Shown: positions 14,960 through 22,800 of the stretch, piece by piece
How positions within the stretch are numbered: position 1 is the first letter of the stretch
Layout of the letters: the number at the start of each line of letters is the position of its first letter
Origin: Geobacter sp. UBA5735
GTDB taxonomy: Bacteria; Desulfobacterota; Desulfuromonadia; Geobacterales; Geobacteraceae
Assembly: GCA_002419385.1 (NCBI GenBank)
Contig: DIFZ01000035.1
Location: 1-26,562, forward strand
Direction: 5' to 3'
DNA: 26,562 nucleotides
Notes under the pieces: generated by a model
Database searches by the model: none
Seen by the model: only the letters and a program-made list of their open reading frames with translations
Told to the model about the DNA's origin: nothing
Made by a program: the position numbers and the translations under genes

Positions 14960-15264
14960 TGTGGACAATCGAGAAGCCTGCATACAACGAAGAGTTCAGG
15001 ACATGCCAGTTCAGGAGAACTGATGGACAAGGTCAATTGAACTCAACCGAAACAGTATCGTCTGCTGAAGTTGTCTGCGCCGAGCGTAATACCGGCGCCG
15101 ACACTACTTTGGCCATGATCAGCGATGTTGCCCCTTATGGACAGACCTATGTCCGGTACAAGCTGAAGGCCGGGATTGCAGGGACTGTATATATTTTGTC
15201 GGTTCGCTGCATTACGTCCAACGGTCAAAAACTGGAAGAGAGATTCTTGTTGAAAGTCATTTAA
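14959..15264 (+). CDS. fibre-tail-adaptor-like protein
   Basis: A 101-residue protein with a C-terminal Ig-like beta strand pattern: AGIAGTVYILSVRCITSNGQKLEERFLLKVI. This resembles small fibre-tail adaptor proteins that end in a similar G-T-x-Y ... G-R/K-x-x-E strand motif. It overlaps the repeat protein stop (TGATG) and ends just before the AAAGGAGG of the gp38-like gene. If right, it anchors the accessory fibre block to the tail. The N-terminal half (FRTCQFRRTDGQGQLNSTET) is not diagnostic. Confidence 0.5.
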   Translation: MWTIEKPAYNEEFRTCQFRRTDGQGQLNSTETVSSAEVVCAERNTGADTTLAMISDVAPYGQTYVRYKLKAGIAGTVYILSVRCITSNGQKLEERFLLKVI

Positions 15265-15276
15265 AGGAGGCTTCAC

Positions 15277-15474
15277 ATGCTCGTTAAAGCAGCGCCGGGC
15301 CTGAAATGCCCAAAGGAAGAAAACCCAAGGGATTACATCGGCGATGGTGATCCTGTGGAAGTTCCGGACAGCGCGTACTATCGCCGTCTGGTGGATGATG
15401 GCAGCCTGATGGAAATCCCCCCCGACCCCCCTTTCGTAAAGGGGGGAGGTAAAAACAAAGGAGGTGACGAGTAA
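15277..15474 (+). CDS. DUF2635 protein (Mu gp38-like) with palindrome-derived tail
   Basis: A 65-residue protein. Residues 1-45 show the DUF2635 pattern: MLVKAAPGLKCP, then GDPVEVPDSAYYRRLVDDGSL, as in Mu gp38, which precedes the sheath gene in Mu. The last residues PPDPPFVKGGG are encoded by a palindromic repeat element (see separate entry) and look like an added tail. AAAGGAGG is at about 15263-15270. The stop shares one base with the sheath ATG. Function in tail assembly is unknown. Confidence 0.75.
   Translation: MLVKAAPGLKCPKEENPRDYIGDGDPVEVPDSAYYRRLVDDGSLMEIPPDPPFVKGGGKNKGGDE
15415..15450 (+). repeat. coding palindromic element in DUF2635 gene
   Basis: CCCCCCTTT (15426-15434) and AAAGGGGGG (15438-15446) form a perfect 9-bp hairpin with the 3-nt loop CGT, inside the last codons of the DUF2635 gene. 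The encoded tail PPDPPFVKGGG has the typical look of dispersed C6/G6 palindromic repeats that read through as Pro-rich/Gly-rich peptides in many bacterial genomes. The element seems to have replaced or extended the original C-terminus. Confidence 0.65.
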
Positions 15475-16892
15475 TGGCATCGAAAAACATCTCGTTTGAT
15501 CAGATCCCGAGCTCGATCCGGAAGCCTGGCAAATATTTCGAGTTCAACACGAAGCTGGCGGTCCGTACACTGCCGAACAACCTGCAGAAGATGCTGATCA
15601 TAGCCCAGCGCTTGGCAGCCGGGACGGTGGCGGCACTCGTCCCGACGCAGGTCTTTTCCGATGCCCAGGCCGCGGAGTATTTCGGTAATGGCAGCCAGGC
15701 GCACCTCATGTGCCGGGCGGCAATCAAGGCAAACGCGTACCTGGACCTGACAGTCTGCGCCCTGGACGACGGCGCGGGAGTCGCTGCAACCGGCACGGTG
15801 AGTATCGCCAATGCTGCCACCTCCACCGGTACGCTCAAACTCTGGGTCGGCAACCAGAAAGTGGAAATATCCATCGTCACCGGTGACGCGGCAACGGCAG
15901 TCGCCACCGCATTGAAGGCCGAGTTGGACAAGTACCCGGATCTGCCGGTAAGCGCAACCGTCAACGCTGCGGTCGTGACCCTTACGGCCAAGAACAAGGG
16001 TCTGATTGCTCACCAGATCGACGTGACCTATGAGTTGACCGCCAAGGGTACGACAGCCACCATCGTGGCGCTGGCAAACGGAACTATCGATCCGGACATT
16101 TCCACCGCCTTGGCCAAGGTTTTTCCGGAGCAGTACCACATCATAGCCACGCCCTACAATGATTCTACCAGCCTGACAGCTCTCCGGACACACCTGGACA
16201 GCGTATCCGGTCCGATGGAGCAGCGGGGCGGCGTAGGGGTGTACGGTTATGATGGCGCCCTGGCAAGCGCAACTACCCTGGCAGGCGAGATCAACAGCGG
16301 TCGCATGCTCGGCGCATACCTCCGGGGTACCCGCAGCCCTGCTTACGAGTTCGCGGCGGCATTCGCTGCGGTCATGGCATACGAGGAAGACCCGGCCAAG
16401 CCCTTGAACACGCTGGCTCTTACGGGCATTCATGCGCCGGCAATCGACCAGCGGCTTTCCCGGACCGAGCAGGAGAACACGCTTAACAACGGTGTGGCGC
16501 CACTGGAGGTGGGACCTGGGGAAAGGGTGCAGATCGTCCGCGCAATTTCCACCTATACCGAGGATGCCCAGGGGATCAACGATGTCAGCCTTCTGGACAT
16601 CACCACCATCCGCACTCTTGACTATGTGAGGAAAGCCTGCCGCGAGCGGATCTCCTTACGTTTTCCCCGGGAGAAACTTTCCAGTAAAACGCCGCCTAAG
16701 GTCCGGAGCGAACTGATTGATGTACTGAAGAAGCTCGAAGATCTGGAGATAGTTGAAGAGGTGGACGCCAATCTCCCGGGGTTGATCGTGGAGCGTGACG
16801 AACAGGATGTGAACCGCCTGAACGCAAAAATCCCGACGGATGTGGTGAACGGGCTGCACGTGTTTGCCGGCCGCATTGATCTGCTTCTGTAA
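15474..16892 (+). CDS. tail sheath protein (Mu L-like)
   Basis: A 472-residue contractile tail sheath subunit. It begins MASKNISFDQIPSSIRKPGKYFEFNT, which matches the Mu L start, and contains LPNNLQKMLIIAQRLAAGTV, VPTQVFSDAQAAEYFGNGSQA, and the conserved C-terminal ITTIRTLDYVRKACRERISLRFPREKL and INAKIPTDVVNGLHVFAGRIDLLL pattern. Sheath monomers contract to drive the tube through the envelope. AAAGGAGGTGA precedes the start by a few bases (about 15457-15467). Confidence 0.94.
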   Translation: MASKNISFDQIPSSIRKPGKYFEFNTKLAVRTLPNNLQKMLIIAQRLAAGTVAALVPTQVFSDAQAAEYFGNGSQAHLMCRAAIKANAYLDLTVCALDDGAGVAATGTVSIANAATSTGTLKLWVGNQKVEISIVTGDAATAVATALKAELDKYPDLPVSATVNAAVVTLTAKNKGLIAHQIDVTYELTAKGTTATIVALANGTIDPDISTALAKVFPEQYHIIATPYNDSTSLTALRTHLDSVSGPMEQRGGVGVYGYDGALASATTLAGEINSGRMLGAYLRGTRSPAYEFAAAFAAVMAYEEDPAKPLNTLALTGIHAPAIDQRLSRTEQENTLNNGVAPLEVGPGERVQIVRAISTYTEDAQGINDVSLLDITTIRTLDYVRKACRERISLRFPREKLSSKTPPKVRSELIDVLKKLEDLEIVEEVDANLPGLIVERDEQDVNRLNAKIPTDVVNGLHVFAGRIDLLL

Positions 16893-16917
16893 CCAACATT
16901 GAACGGAGGTTCAAGCC

Positions 16918-17277
16918 ATGTCTGAATACATTGCCGCTGTCACCCTGGAGGTGAACGGCCAGGAGATAACCGATTTTAAAAGCGTAACCGAGGGCGGCCG
17001 GGCAATTCGTAAGCAGGTTCCGCTGATGAACAAGACCGGCCACATCAACACGACTGCCCGCCACACGGTGGACGTGGAGTACACGCCGCCGAAGGACGCC
17101 CCCGAATTCGATTTCGATTCGGTCGTGGGCGGGACGCTGACCATCGACAAGGGCAACGGTCTCCGCATCCAATACGGCGGCGTCTGTACCCTGGAAGTCG
17201 GTGAAACCAAGTACGACGGTGACAACGAAGCGGTCCGGACGATCAAGTTTTCCGCCGAGACCAGGTCGGAGGGATAG
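16918..17277 (+). CDS. tail tube protein (Mu M-like)
   Basis: A 119-residue tail tube protein following the sheath gene, as in Mu M. It begins MSEYIAAVTLEVNGQEITDFKSVTEGGRAI and ends with beta strands KYDGDNEAVRTIKFSAETR. Stacked hexamers form the inner tube through which DNA passes. GGAGG is upstream at about 16904-16908. The stop TAG is directly followed by the chaperone ATG. Confidence 0.9.
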   Translation: MSEYIAAVTLEVNGQEITDFKSVTEGGRAIRKQVPLMNKTGHINTTARHTVDVEYTPPKDAPEFDFDSVVGGTLTIDKGNGLRIQYGGVCTLEVGETKYDGDNEAVRTIKFSAETRSEG

Positions 17278-17631
17278 ATGGTCGAAAAGGGAACCTTCCC
17301 CGAGGGGATTATTGCTGCCGGCATGGTGTTCCAGGAGTTCAGCCTGGATGAACAGCGGTTTCGCCATACGCTTGAGGTTATGAACGACCCTGCGGCAGGG
17401 GAAAAGGTCGAAAATCCGGTATGGTTTTCTGCTGCCTTGCTTGCCCGTCGCTTGACTGTTGTGGGTTTGGATCGTGTCACCCCGGAAATGGTGCTGGATC
17501 TCTCCGGTCCGGACGGCGACGAACTGACCAGGGCGACTCTCCAACTGGAACAGCGGAGGAGGGAGTTTCGAAACTCGGCACAAGCCGGCACGGAAGCTCC
17601 AGATAGCTCTTCTGAAGATGGGGTTCAGTAA
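17278..17631 (+). CDS. tail assembly chaperone, unshifted form (Mu gp41-like)
   Basis: A 117-residue protein between the tube and the tape measure gene, the position of the Mu gp41 chaperone that coats the tape measure protein during tail assembly. It contains EKVENPVWFSAALLARRLTVVGLDRVTPEMVLDL and an acidic, Arg-rich tail (LEQRRREFRNSAQ). The 3' end overlaps the downstream +1/-2 frame by more than 100 bases, and a probable frameshift at 17566-17569 would fuse it to the 17618-17758 ORF. Confidence 0.85.
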   Translation: MVEKGTFPEGIIAAGMVFQEFSLDEQRFRHTLEVMNDPAAGEKVENPVWFSAALLARRLTVVGLDRVTPEMVLDLSGPDGDELTRATLQLEQRRREFRNSAQAGTEAPDSSSEDGVQ

Positions 17632-17758
17632 AGCGGAGATCGATGATTTGTCTGAAGGGGAGGCTTACTCCTTCCTTGAAGCATTCGATGAAATCGTGAA
17701 CCCGGGCAAGCGCCGGAAAATGACAGTAAGAAAACCGGTAAAAGGTAAACGGCCATGA
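17528..17758 (+). CDS. frameshift extension of tail chaperone (gp41'-like), +1/-2 frame
   Basis: A second frame, open from 17528 to 17758, encodes ...RKLQIALLKMGFSKAEIDD, LSEGEAYSFLEAFDEIVNPG and a lysine-rich end, the expected second half of a tail assembly chaperone. An ATG at 17618 has only weak ribosome binding sequence nearby, so expression by frameshifting from the upstream gene is more likely. Entry at 17566 would give a 159-residue fusion (97 + 62 residues). It overlaps the tape measure ATG by four bases. Confidence 0.75.
   Translation, partial: PGRLSNWNSGGGSFETRHKPARKLQIALLKMGFSKAEIDDLSEGEAYSFLEAFDEIVNPGKRRKMTVRKPVKGKRP
17557..17571 (+). promoter_or_regulatory. putative programmed frameshift site
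   Basis: In the gp41 frame the codons are AGG AGG GAG TTT CGA. An internal Shine-Dalgarno-like AGGAGG at 17557-17562 lies three bases before the Phe codon TTT (17566-17568), and a rare Arg codon CGA follows. A +1 slip of the tRNA from TTT to TTC keeps pairing. This is the geometry of the prfB site (SD-like, three bases, slippery codon). It leads into the frame of the downstream ORF. Confidence 0.6.
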
Positions 17759-19581
17759 CCAACATGAAGCTTTTTCTGGAACTGATCGCACGAAGCACCG
17801 GCTTGAGAAGTGAGCTGGATGGTTCGGGCCGTGCCGTTACCAGGTTTACCAAGGGTGCGAAGCGGGAAGTCGGTGAACTCAAGTCCGCTTTCGGTTCGTT
17901 GCAGTCCAAGCTTGCAGCCGTCGGCCTGTCGATAGGAGCTGTGGCGACCGCGATGGATTCGGCCCGGTTGGACAAGGGCCTGACCCAGATCGGGCAAACT
18001 GCCGGGGCAAGCAAAGCGGAAGTTTCAGCTCTCCGGCAGGACCTGTTTCGTATGGGTCGTGAATCAGGCCAAAGCATTGACGAACTGAAGAGCGGTTTTG
18101 ATGCCCTGGTGCAGTCCGGCCTTAACATGAAAGAGGCAAAATCAACGCTTGACGGCGTGAACGTCGCCATGGCGGTTACCGGAGCCAATGCACAGGCGCT
18201 TTCCGGAGGGCTCACGGTCGCTGCGACCGCCTTCCAGTTCGACCTTTCCAAACCCGGCCAGGCGTTGGAACTCCTGGACAAGATGACCGTCGCCGGGCGG
18301 CTTGGCAATGCCGAACTGCAGAACCTAGCCGACATCTTTGCCCGGGTTGGTGTAAACGCAAAATCGGCAGGTATGAGCTTCGACAAGTCACTTGCCTTCA
18401 TCGAGGGGTTGTCAAAAGTGGAGCGAAACCCGGAACGCCTCGCGACACTTGCCGACAGCACGCTCCGGATCTTCAATAACCTGCGGTACCAGGGAGAGGC
18501 GCAGAAGACTACTGGCGTCAGCTTTTTTGATCCGAAGGGAGGACGCCGGGATGCTCTCGATGTCGTGGACGACCTCCGCAAAAAATACGCGCAGCTCACC
18601 ACTGACAAGCAGCGGGCCATGTTCATTCAGGCGGCCTTCGGCAAGGCGGACCTGGACACCATCAAGGGCATCAAGACGCTCATGACTGGTGACATCCTGC
18701 CTCAGGTCAGAAAGTTCTCCGACACGATCGGCGAAGCCGGCGGAACGCTTAAACGCGATTTCAGCGACGCGACCCGCAACCTGGTCGATCAGGTTGGCAT
18801 GGTTAAAAATGACCTGCGCCAGGCAGCAGATGGCTTCGTGAAGCCGATCAACGAAGCTCTCGGTCATTTCATTCAATTTGTCAGAGCGCCGAAGAAAGAC
18901 GGCGGTTTGTCGCTGGACGGCAAGGAGATGGTAGGAGTCGGAGTGGCTGCCGGTCTTAGCGGACTACTCTTGAAGCGCTATGGCCCCAAAGCAGGCGGGG
19001 CGCTGCTCAAAAGGCTGACGGGCTATGGTTCGGTCGCTGCTGGTGTGGCGGAAGGCAAAGCGCTTCAGGCTGCTACCGGTGTAACTCCCGTATTCGTTAC
19101 CAACTGGCCGGGAGGGGGCTCCCCCGGCGTTCCTGGTTCCGGAGATTACTCAGTTTTTAAAACTCCTGGGTATGGCACAGCCCCGAAGACTCCGGGCACG
19201 GTCAAGCTGCCGGGCCGTCTGGCAGGTATGGGTCGACTTGCGGGTATGGGCCGCGTCGGCGCCACGCTGGCTGGTTCGGTCGGAGCCGCCGGGGCGGGCA
19301 CGGTTGCCGCTTCGGCCCTTGCAGCCGGTGCAGCCGGTTACGGCATCGGCACCTTGATCGAGCGGAAATTCATCAAGGGGGCCATTGGCGAGGCTATCTA
19401 TGATCTGCTTCATCCGAGCGAAAAGCAGAAAACGGAGCAGAAAAACGACATTAAAATCGACATCAACATTGACGGTCAAGGCCCGGTAATTACCCGCACC
19501 AACGGCATGAACAACAAGGTGACCACCATGAAACGCGGCAGCTTTTTCGACGCCATAACCGCATTGCCTCCAGGATACTGA
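17755..19581 (+). CDS. tape measure protein (Mu gp42-like)
   Basis: A 608-residue tape measure protein that sets tail length and helps DNA ejection. The N-terminal half has TP901-type tape measure features: MDSARLDKGLTQIGQTAGASKAEVSALRQDL, then SGQSIDELKSGFDALVQSGLNMKEA. The second half has hydrophobic glycine/alanine-rich segments near residues 390-400 and 500-540 (VGATLAGSVGAAGAGTVAAS and further), typical of membrane-active parts. The start overlaps the chaperone extension by ATGA. Length corresponds to a tail of roughly Mu size; this is inference. Confidence 0.9.
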   Translation: MTNMKLFLELIARSTGLRSELDGSGRAVTRFTKGAKREVGELKSAFGSLQSKLAAVGLSIGAVATAMDSARLDKGLTQIGQTAGASKAEVSALRQDLFRMGRESGQSIDELKSGFDALVQSGLNMKEAKSTLDGVNVAMAVTGANAQALSGGLTVAATAFQFDLSKPGQALELLDKMTVAGRLGNAELQNLADIFARVGVNAKSAGMSFDKSLAFIEGLSKVERNPERLATLADSTLRIFNNLRYQGEAQKTTGVSFFDPKGGRRDALDVVDDLRKKYAQLTTDKQRAMFIQAAFGKADLDTIKGIKTLMTGDILPQVRKFSDTIGEAGGTLKRDFSDATRNLVDQVGMVKNDLRQAADGFVKPINEALGHFIQFVRAPKKDGGLSLDGKEMVGVGVAAGLSGLLLKRYGPKAGGALLKRLTGYGSVAAGVAEGKALQAATGVTPVFVTNWPGGGSPGVPGSGDYSVFKTPGYGTAPKTPGTVKLPGRLAGMGRLAGMGRVGATLAGSVGAAGAGTVAASALAAGAAGYGIGTLIERKFIKGAIGEAIYDLLHPSEKQKTEQKNDIKIDINIDGQGPVITRTNGMNNKVTTMKRGSFFDAITALPPGY

Positions 19582-19582
19582 G

Positions 19583-20866
19583 ATGGGCGAAACTCTCGAA
19601 ACAGGTTGGCTGAACGGCATCCTCCTCCAGATGGAGACAATCGAGGACGGCTTCGAGAAGTCGATAGCCCGCTATGAATACCCTTACGCCGACGGCGCTG
19701 ACCTGGAGGACATGGGCCAGAAAGCGCGCACCATCAAGATCCATTGCTATTTCTGGGATGACGGCGCGGACAACACCACGTATGACGACCACAAGGCGCT
19801 GCTTGATCTCCTGCAAAGCAAGGATTTGTTGGAACTGGAGCATCCGAAGTACGGCATCCTGAACGTAATGGCCGAACAGATCGGTGTGCGTCATGACGAC
19901 CGGATCAGGACGGCAGAGGTTGACATCACCCTGGTGCAGCAGCTCAGGGAAGATGCGTCTTTTGTCGCGCAGTCGGATGTCACGGCTATGGCCGAGGAAG
20001 CCTTCGTCAACGCCCAGGATGAAATGATGCTGGGGGTTGAAGCTGACATTATGGCTGCATTGGGCACAGAAGCGGGAAGCATCCTCGGGAGGACGCTTGA
20101 CTCTGCCCAAGGTATTGTGGAGCAGTTCCAGGATTTGTCGCTTGTAGCGCGTGGTTATCTGCAGACGGTCGAAACGTTCGTGACCGGCGTTGAAGCTGAG
20201 CTGACAACCATAGCGAATCCGGCGAACGGCCTGATTGCCGCCGTAAGCTACGGTGTGAACCTGCCGGGCCGGATTATCGGCGCCGTTGCCCGCTGCGCCG
20301 AACGCTACAGCATTCTGTATGACTCGATGAAAACCGCGCCGGCACGTTTTTTCGACAGCGTCCGTCTCGGGGTGCTCGATCTGGAAGACCGGCTCGGCTT
20401 TTCGAAGCAGGTGCGCTGCGCTTTTGCTGCCCAGGCTGCCTTGTCTGCCGCCGAGATCTACAAGGATGACGAGCAGGAACGGCAGAAATACCGCCGTGCG
20501 GAACAGGCGAAAGGCTTTGACACTCAGGGCAATTTCATTGCAACGGTTACCCCTGCCCCGGTACTGACGGCAAACGAGCTGGAACAGTCACTGGCGACTG
20601 TGCGCAGTCTGCTCCAGGACGGGATCGACCTGGACCGCGGCATGACCAGCCTGAAGGATATGGCCAGGGCGCTCCTGGAGCACATCATCACGATCAAGCT
20701 GGAACGGGAAAAGATCATCACGGTGGAACTGGACAACGCAATGCCGCTGCATTTGGTGTGTCTGAAATACAGTCTTCCGTACAATTACGCGGAGCGCATC
20801 CACAGCATCAACCGGATCAAGAACCCTAATTTTACTAGCGGGGAGGTGTCTGTCTATGTCAGATAA
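19583..20866 (+). CDS. DNA circulation/baseplate protein (Mu N, gp43-like)
   Basis: A 427-residue protein at the position of Mu N, which was named a DNA circularisation protein and belongs to the tail/baseplate hub region. The N-terminal part, SIARYEYPYADGADLEDMGQKARTIKIHCYFWDD, has the conserved motif of the family (RYEYPYRDGA...G). The C-terminus LVCLKYSLPYNYAERIHSINRIKNPNF resembles a LysM-like hub end. The start follows the tape measure stop by one base, and it overlaps the P-like gene by 11 bases. Confidence 0.88.
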   Translation: MGETLETGWLNGILLQMETIEDGFEKSIARYEYPYADGADLEDMGQKARTIKIHCYFWDDGADNTTYDDHKALLDLLQSKDLLELEHPKYGILNVMAEQIGVRHDDRIRTAEVDITLVQQLREDASFVAQSDVTAMAEEAFVNAQDEMMLGVEADIMAALGTEAGSILGRTLDSAQGIVEQFQDLSLVARGYLQTVETFVTGVEAELTTIANPANGLIAAVSYGVNLPGRIIGAVARCAERYSILYDSMKTAPARFFDSVRLGVLDLEDRLGFSKQVRCAFAAQAALSAAEIYKDDEQERQKYRRAEQAKGFDTQGNFIATVTPAPVLTANELEQSLATVRSLLQDGIDLDRGMTSLKDMARALLEHIITIKLEREKIITVELDNAMPLHLVCLKYSLPYNYAERIHSINRIKNPNFTSGEVSVYVR

Positions 20867-21920
20867 AGTTGCCCTGCTGGTGGATGGCAAGAAAATCGAA
20901 CACTTCGAGAGTTACTCCATAGAGGCAGACATATACACCGCAGATGACGCGTTTTCACTGGAACTAGCCAACCCTGAAATCGAGATAACCCCCGGCAAGA
21001 AGTGCGAACTTTATGTGAATGACACGCTGGAGCTTACCGGCATCATCGATCGCGTTACCAGGACCTATGACAAAGCCAAATCTACCGTCAGGGTCGAGGG
21101 CCGTGACCTGATGGGGCTCCTGGTGGATTCCTACTGCGAACGGTTCTTCGACGTCCAGGGCAAGACGGTCAAGCAGCTGGCTGAGACGCTGCTGGCGGAT
21201 ATCCCCTTCATCAACCGGAAGAATATCGTCTACCAGGAGAATTTTGTCGGCAAGCTGAAAGGCAAGAAGAAGACCGTCACCCAGCCGATCACCGGTTTCG
21301 TGGACACACCGCAGAAGATCTCGCGGATCGAGCCGGGCATGACGGTGTTCGAAGTCCTGAAAAATTACGCGGCAAGCAGGGGGCTGATGTTTTGGGCCAT
21401 GCCAAACGGGACCTTCGTCTTCGGCAGGCCGAAGGCCGGCGGCGAACCCCTGTTCAGCCTGACCTGCCTGAAGTCGGGCGTCGGCAATAATATCCTGGAT
21501 GGCGAGCAGATCGAGGATATCTCGAAGCGCTACTCCAAGGTGATCGTTATCGGCCAGGGCCAAGGCCATGAAACTGATGGTTCTGATGCCACGAAAGTGA
21601 ACTCCAAGGCGATCAAGAACGACACGACCTTCCCGTTTCGCAAGCCCTATGTAACCAAGATGACGAACGATTCCCAGAGTCCTGCGCTGCATGCTCGGCT
21701 GCTCCTGGAGAAGCAGCGACATGACGGTTTTCAGCTGCGCTACAAAGTGCCGCGGCACAGCCAGGACGGAAAAAACTGGGCCATCAACGAGCTGTGCCAG
21801 ATTCGTGACGAAGTTCTGAACATAAACAGAAGTTACCTGATATTCGGCAGGACCTTCGAGTTGTCGAAACAGGGATGCTTCACCCGGCTGAAGCTGGGAG
21901 AACCGGGGCTGGTTGAATGA
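20856..21920 (+). CDS. baseplate hub protein (Mu P, gp44-like)
   Basis: A 354-residue baseplate hub protein of the Mu gp44/late control D family, which sits at the centre of the baseplate beneath the tube. Features are the N-terminal beta domain VALLVDGKKIEHFESYSIE and DAFSLELANPEIEITPGKKCELYVND, RDLMGLLVDSYCERFFDV (about 84-101), and the C-terminal AINELCQIRDEVLNINRSYLI. GGGAGGTG is upstream of the ATG. In Mu the promoter PP lies before this gene; here the gene overlaps N, so any promoter would be inside the N-like gene. Confidence 0.9.
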   Translation: MSDKVALLVDGKKIEHFESYSIEADIYTADDAFSLELANPEIEITPGKKCELYVNDTLELTGIIDRVTRTYDKAKSTVRVEGRDLMGLLVDSYCERFFDVQGKTVKQLAETLLADIPFINRKNIVYQENFVGKLKGKKKTVTQPITGFVDTPQKISRIEPGMTVFEVLKNYAASRGLMFWAMPNGTFVFGRPKAGGEPLFSLTCLKSGVGNNILDGEQIEDISKRYSKVIVIGQGQGHETDGSDATKVNSKAIKNDTTFPFRKPYVTKMTNDSQSPALHARLLLEKQRHDGFQLRYKVPRHSQDGKNWAINELCQIRDEVLNINRSYLIFGRTFELSKQGCFTRLKLGEPGLVE

Positions 21921-22429
21921 TCAGGGGCATTGTCACGGCAATGATAGAGGGTGTCATCAAGCGGTTTTCAGCAAGCGGCCGTTCCGACGAAACCTTCGAA
22001 AGTCGCGAATATTTCCAGCATTACGGGTTTACCTCTCGGGCGCTGCCGGGCGCCGAGATCATCATTGTCCAGGAGGGGAACCACCTGGTTGCGGTGGCGT
22101 CTGACGATCGCCGGTACCGGTTGGCAATGGCAAACGGCGAAGTGGCGCTGTATGACCACCTCGGGCAGCAGGTCCACCTGAAGAGTGACGGGACTATCGA
22201 CGTGGTGGCCATCAACGAGGTGCGCGTTACCTCCCCCCTGGTGACGGTCGTCGCGTCAACGAAGGTCAGGCTGGAAACGCCGCTCCTGGAGGTTACCGGG
22301 GACATAACTGCCGGCGGCGATATCACCGATTCGGTTCGCTCAATGGCTGCCGATCGGGACATCTATAACGACCACACGCATCCGGGTGACTCCGGCGGGA
22401 CAACCGGAACGCCAAATCAGGAGATGTGA
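21917..22429 (+). CDS. baseplate spike protein (Mu gp45-like)
   Basis: A 170-residue membrane-piercing spike of the Mu gp45/P2 gpV class. An N-terminal OB-like domain (about 20-75; YGFTSRALPGAEIIIVQEGNHLVAVASDDRRYR) is followed by a beta-helix stretch with short repeats (VHLKSDGTIDVVAINEVRVTSPLVTVVA, VRLETPLLEVTGDITAGGDITD). The C-terminus carries DHTHPG, the histidine pair that binds an iron ion at the tip of gp45. The start overlaps the P-like gene (ATGA). Length is slightly shorter than Mu gp45 (about 197). Confidence 0.88.
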   Translation: MIRGIVTAMIEGVIKRFSASGRSDETFESREYFQHYGFTSRALPGAEIIIVQEGNHLVAVASDDRRYRLAMANGEVALYDHLGQQVHLKSDGTIDVVAINEVRVTSPLVTVVASTKVRLETPLLEVTGDITAGGDITDSVRSMAADRDIYNDHTHPGDSGGTTGTPNQEM

Positions 22430-22800
22430 TGGATTTCGCACTGATTATAGATGATTCGGGAATGGCAGCGCTCGATGTCGATCAGCAGGCGGGCTCGATC
22501 ATCAACAATATCTATCTGAGCCTGACGGTGGAGAGGGGCTCATTCTTTGCCAACCCCGAGTTCGGCAGCCGGCTGCATCTCCTGAAACGGGCGAAAAATA
22601 CCGTTCGGACGGAGATGCTGGCTCGCGAGTATTGCCTGGAGGCGCTGCAGTGGCTGCTCGATAACGGACGGGCAACTTCCATAGAGGTATTCACGGAGAG
22701 GGACCGCGCCGTTGATCTCAACCGCCTGAAGCTCCTGGTCGAGGCAACCCAGGCGGATGGCCGTGTTGTAAGTTTCGAGAAGTTCGTGGAGGTTGTATGA
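22429..22800 (+). CDS. baseplate wedge protein (Mu gp46-like, GPW/gp25 family)
   Basis: A 123-residue protein of the gp25-like wedge family that joins the baseplate to the sheath. The family features are DQQAGSIINNIYLSLTVERGSFFANPEFGSRLHLLKRAKN and the C-terminal LNRLKLLVEATQADGRVVSFEKFVEVV. ATG at 22429 overlaps the spike stop as TGATG; a GTG at 22426 is an alternative. It overlaps the J-like gene by four bases (ATGA). Confidence 0.85.
   Translation: MDFALIIDDSGMAALDVDQQAGSIINNIYLSLTVERGSFFANPEFGSRLHLLKRAKNTVRTEMLAREYCLEALQWLLDNGRATSIEVFTERDRAVDLNRLKLLVEATQADGRVVSFEKFVEVV

Noticed and set aside
15378..16433. Long minus-strand open frame opposite the sheath gene (351 codons)
   Set aside because: Shadow of the well-supported sheath gene; composition rich in Arg/Gly/Cys/His as expected for antisense translation.
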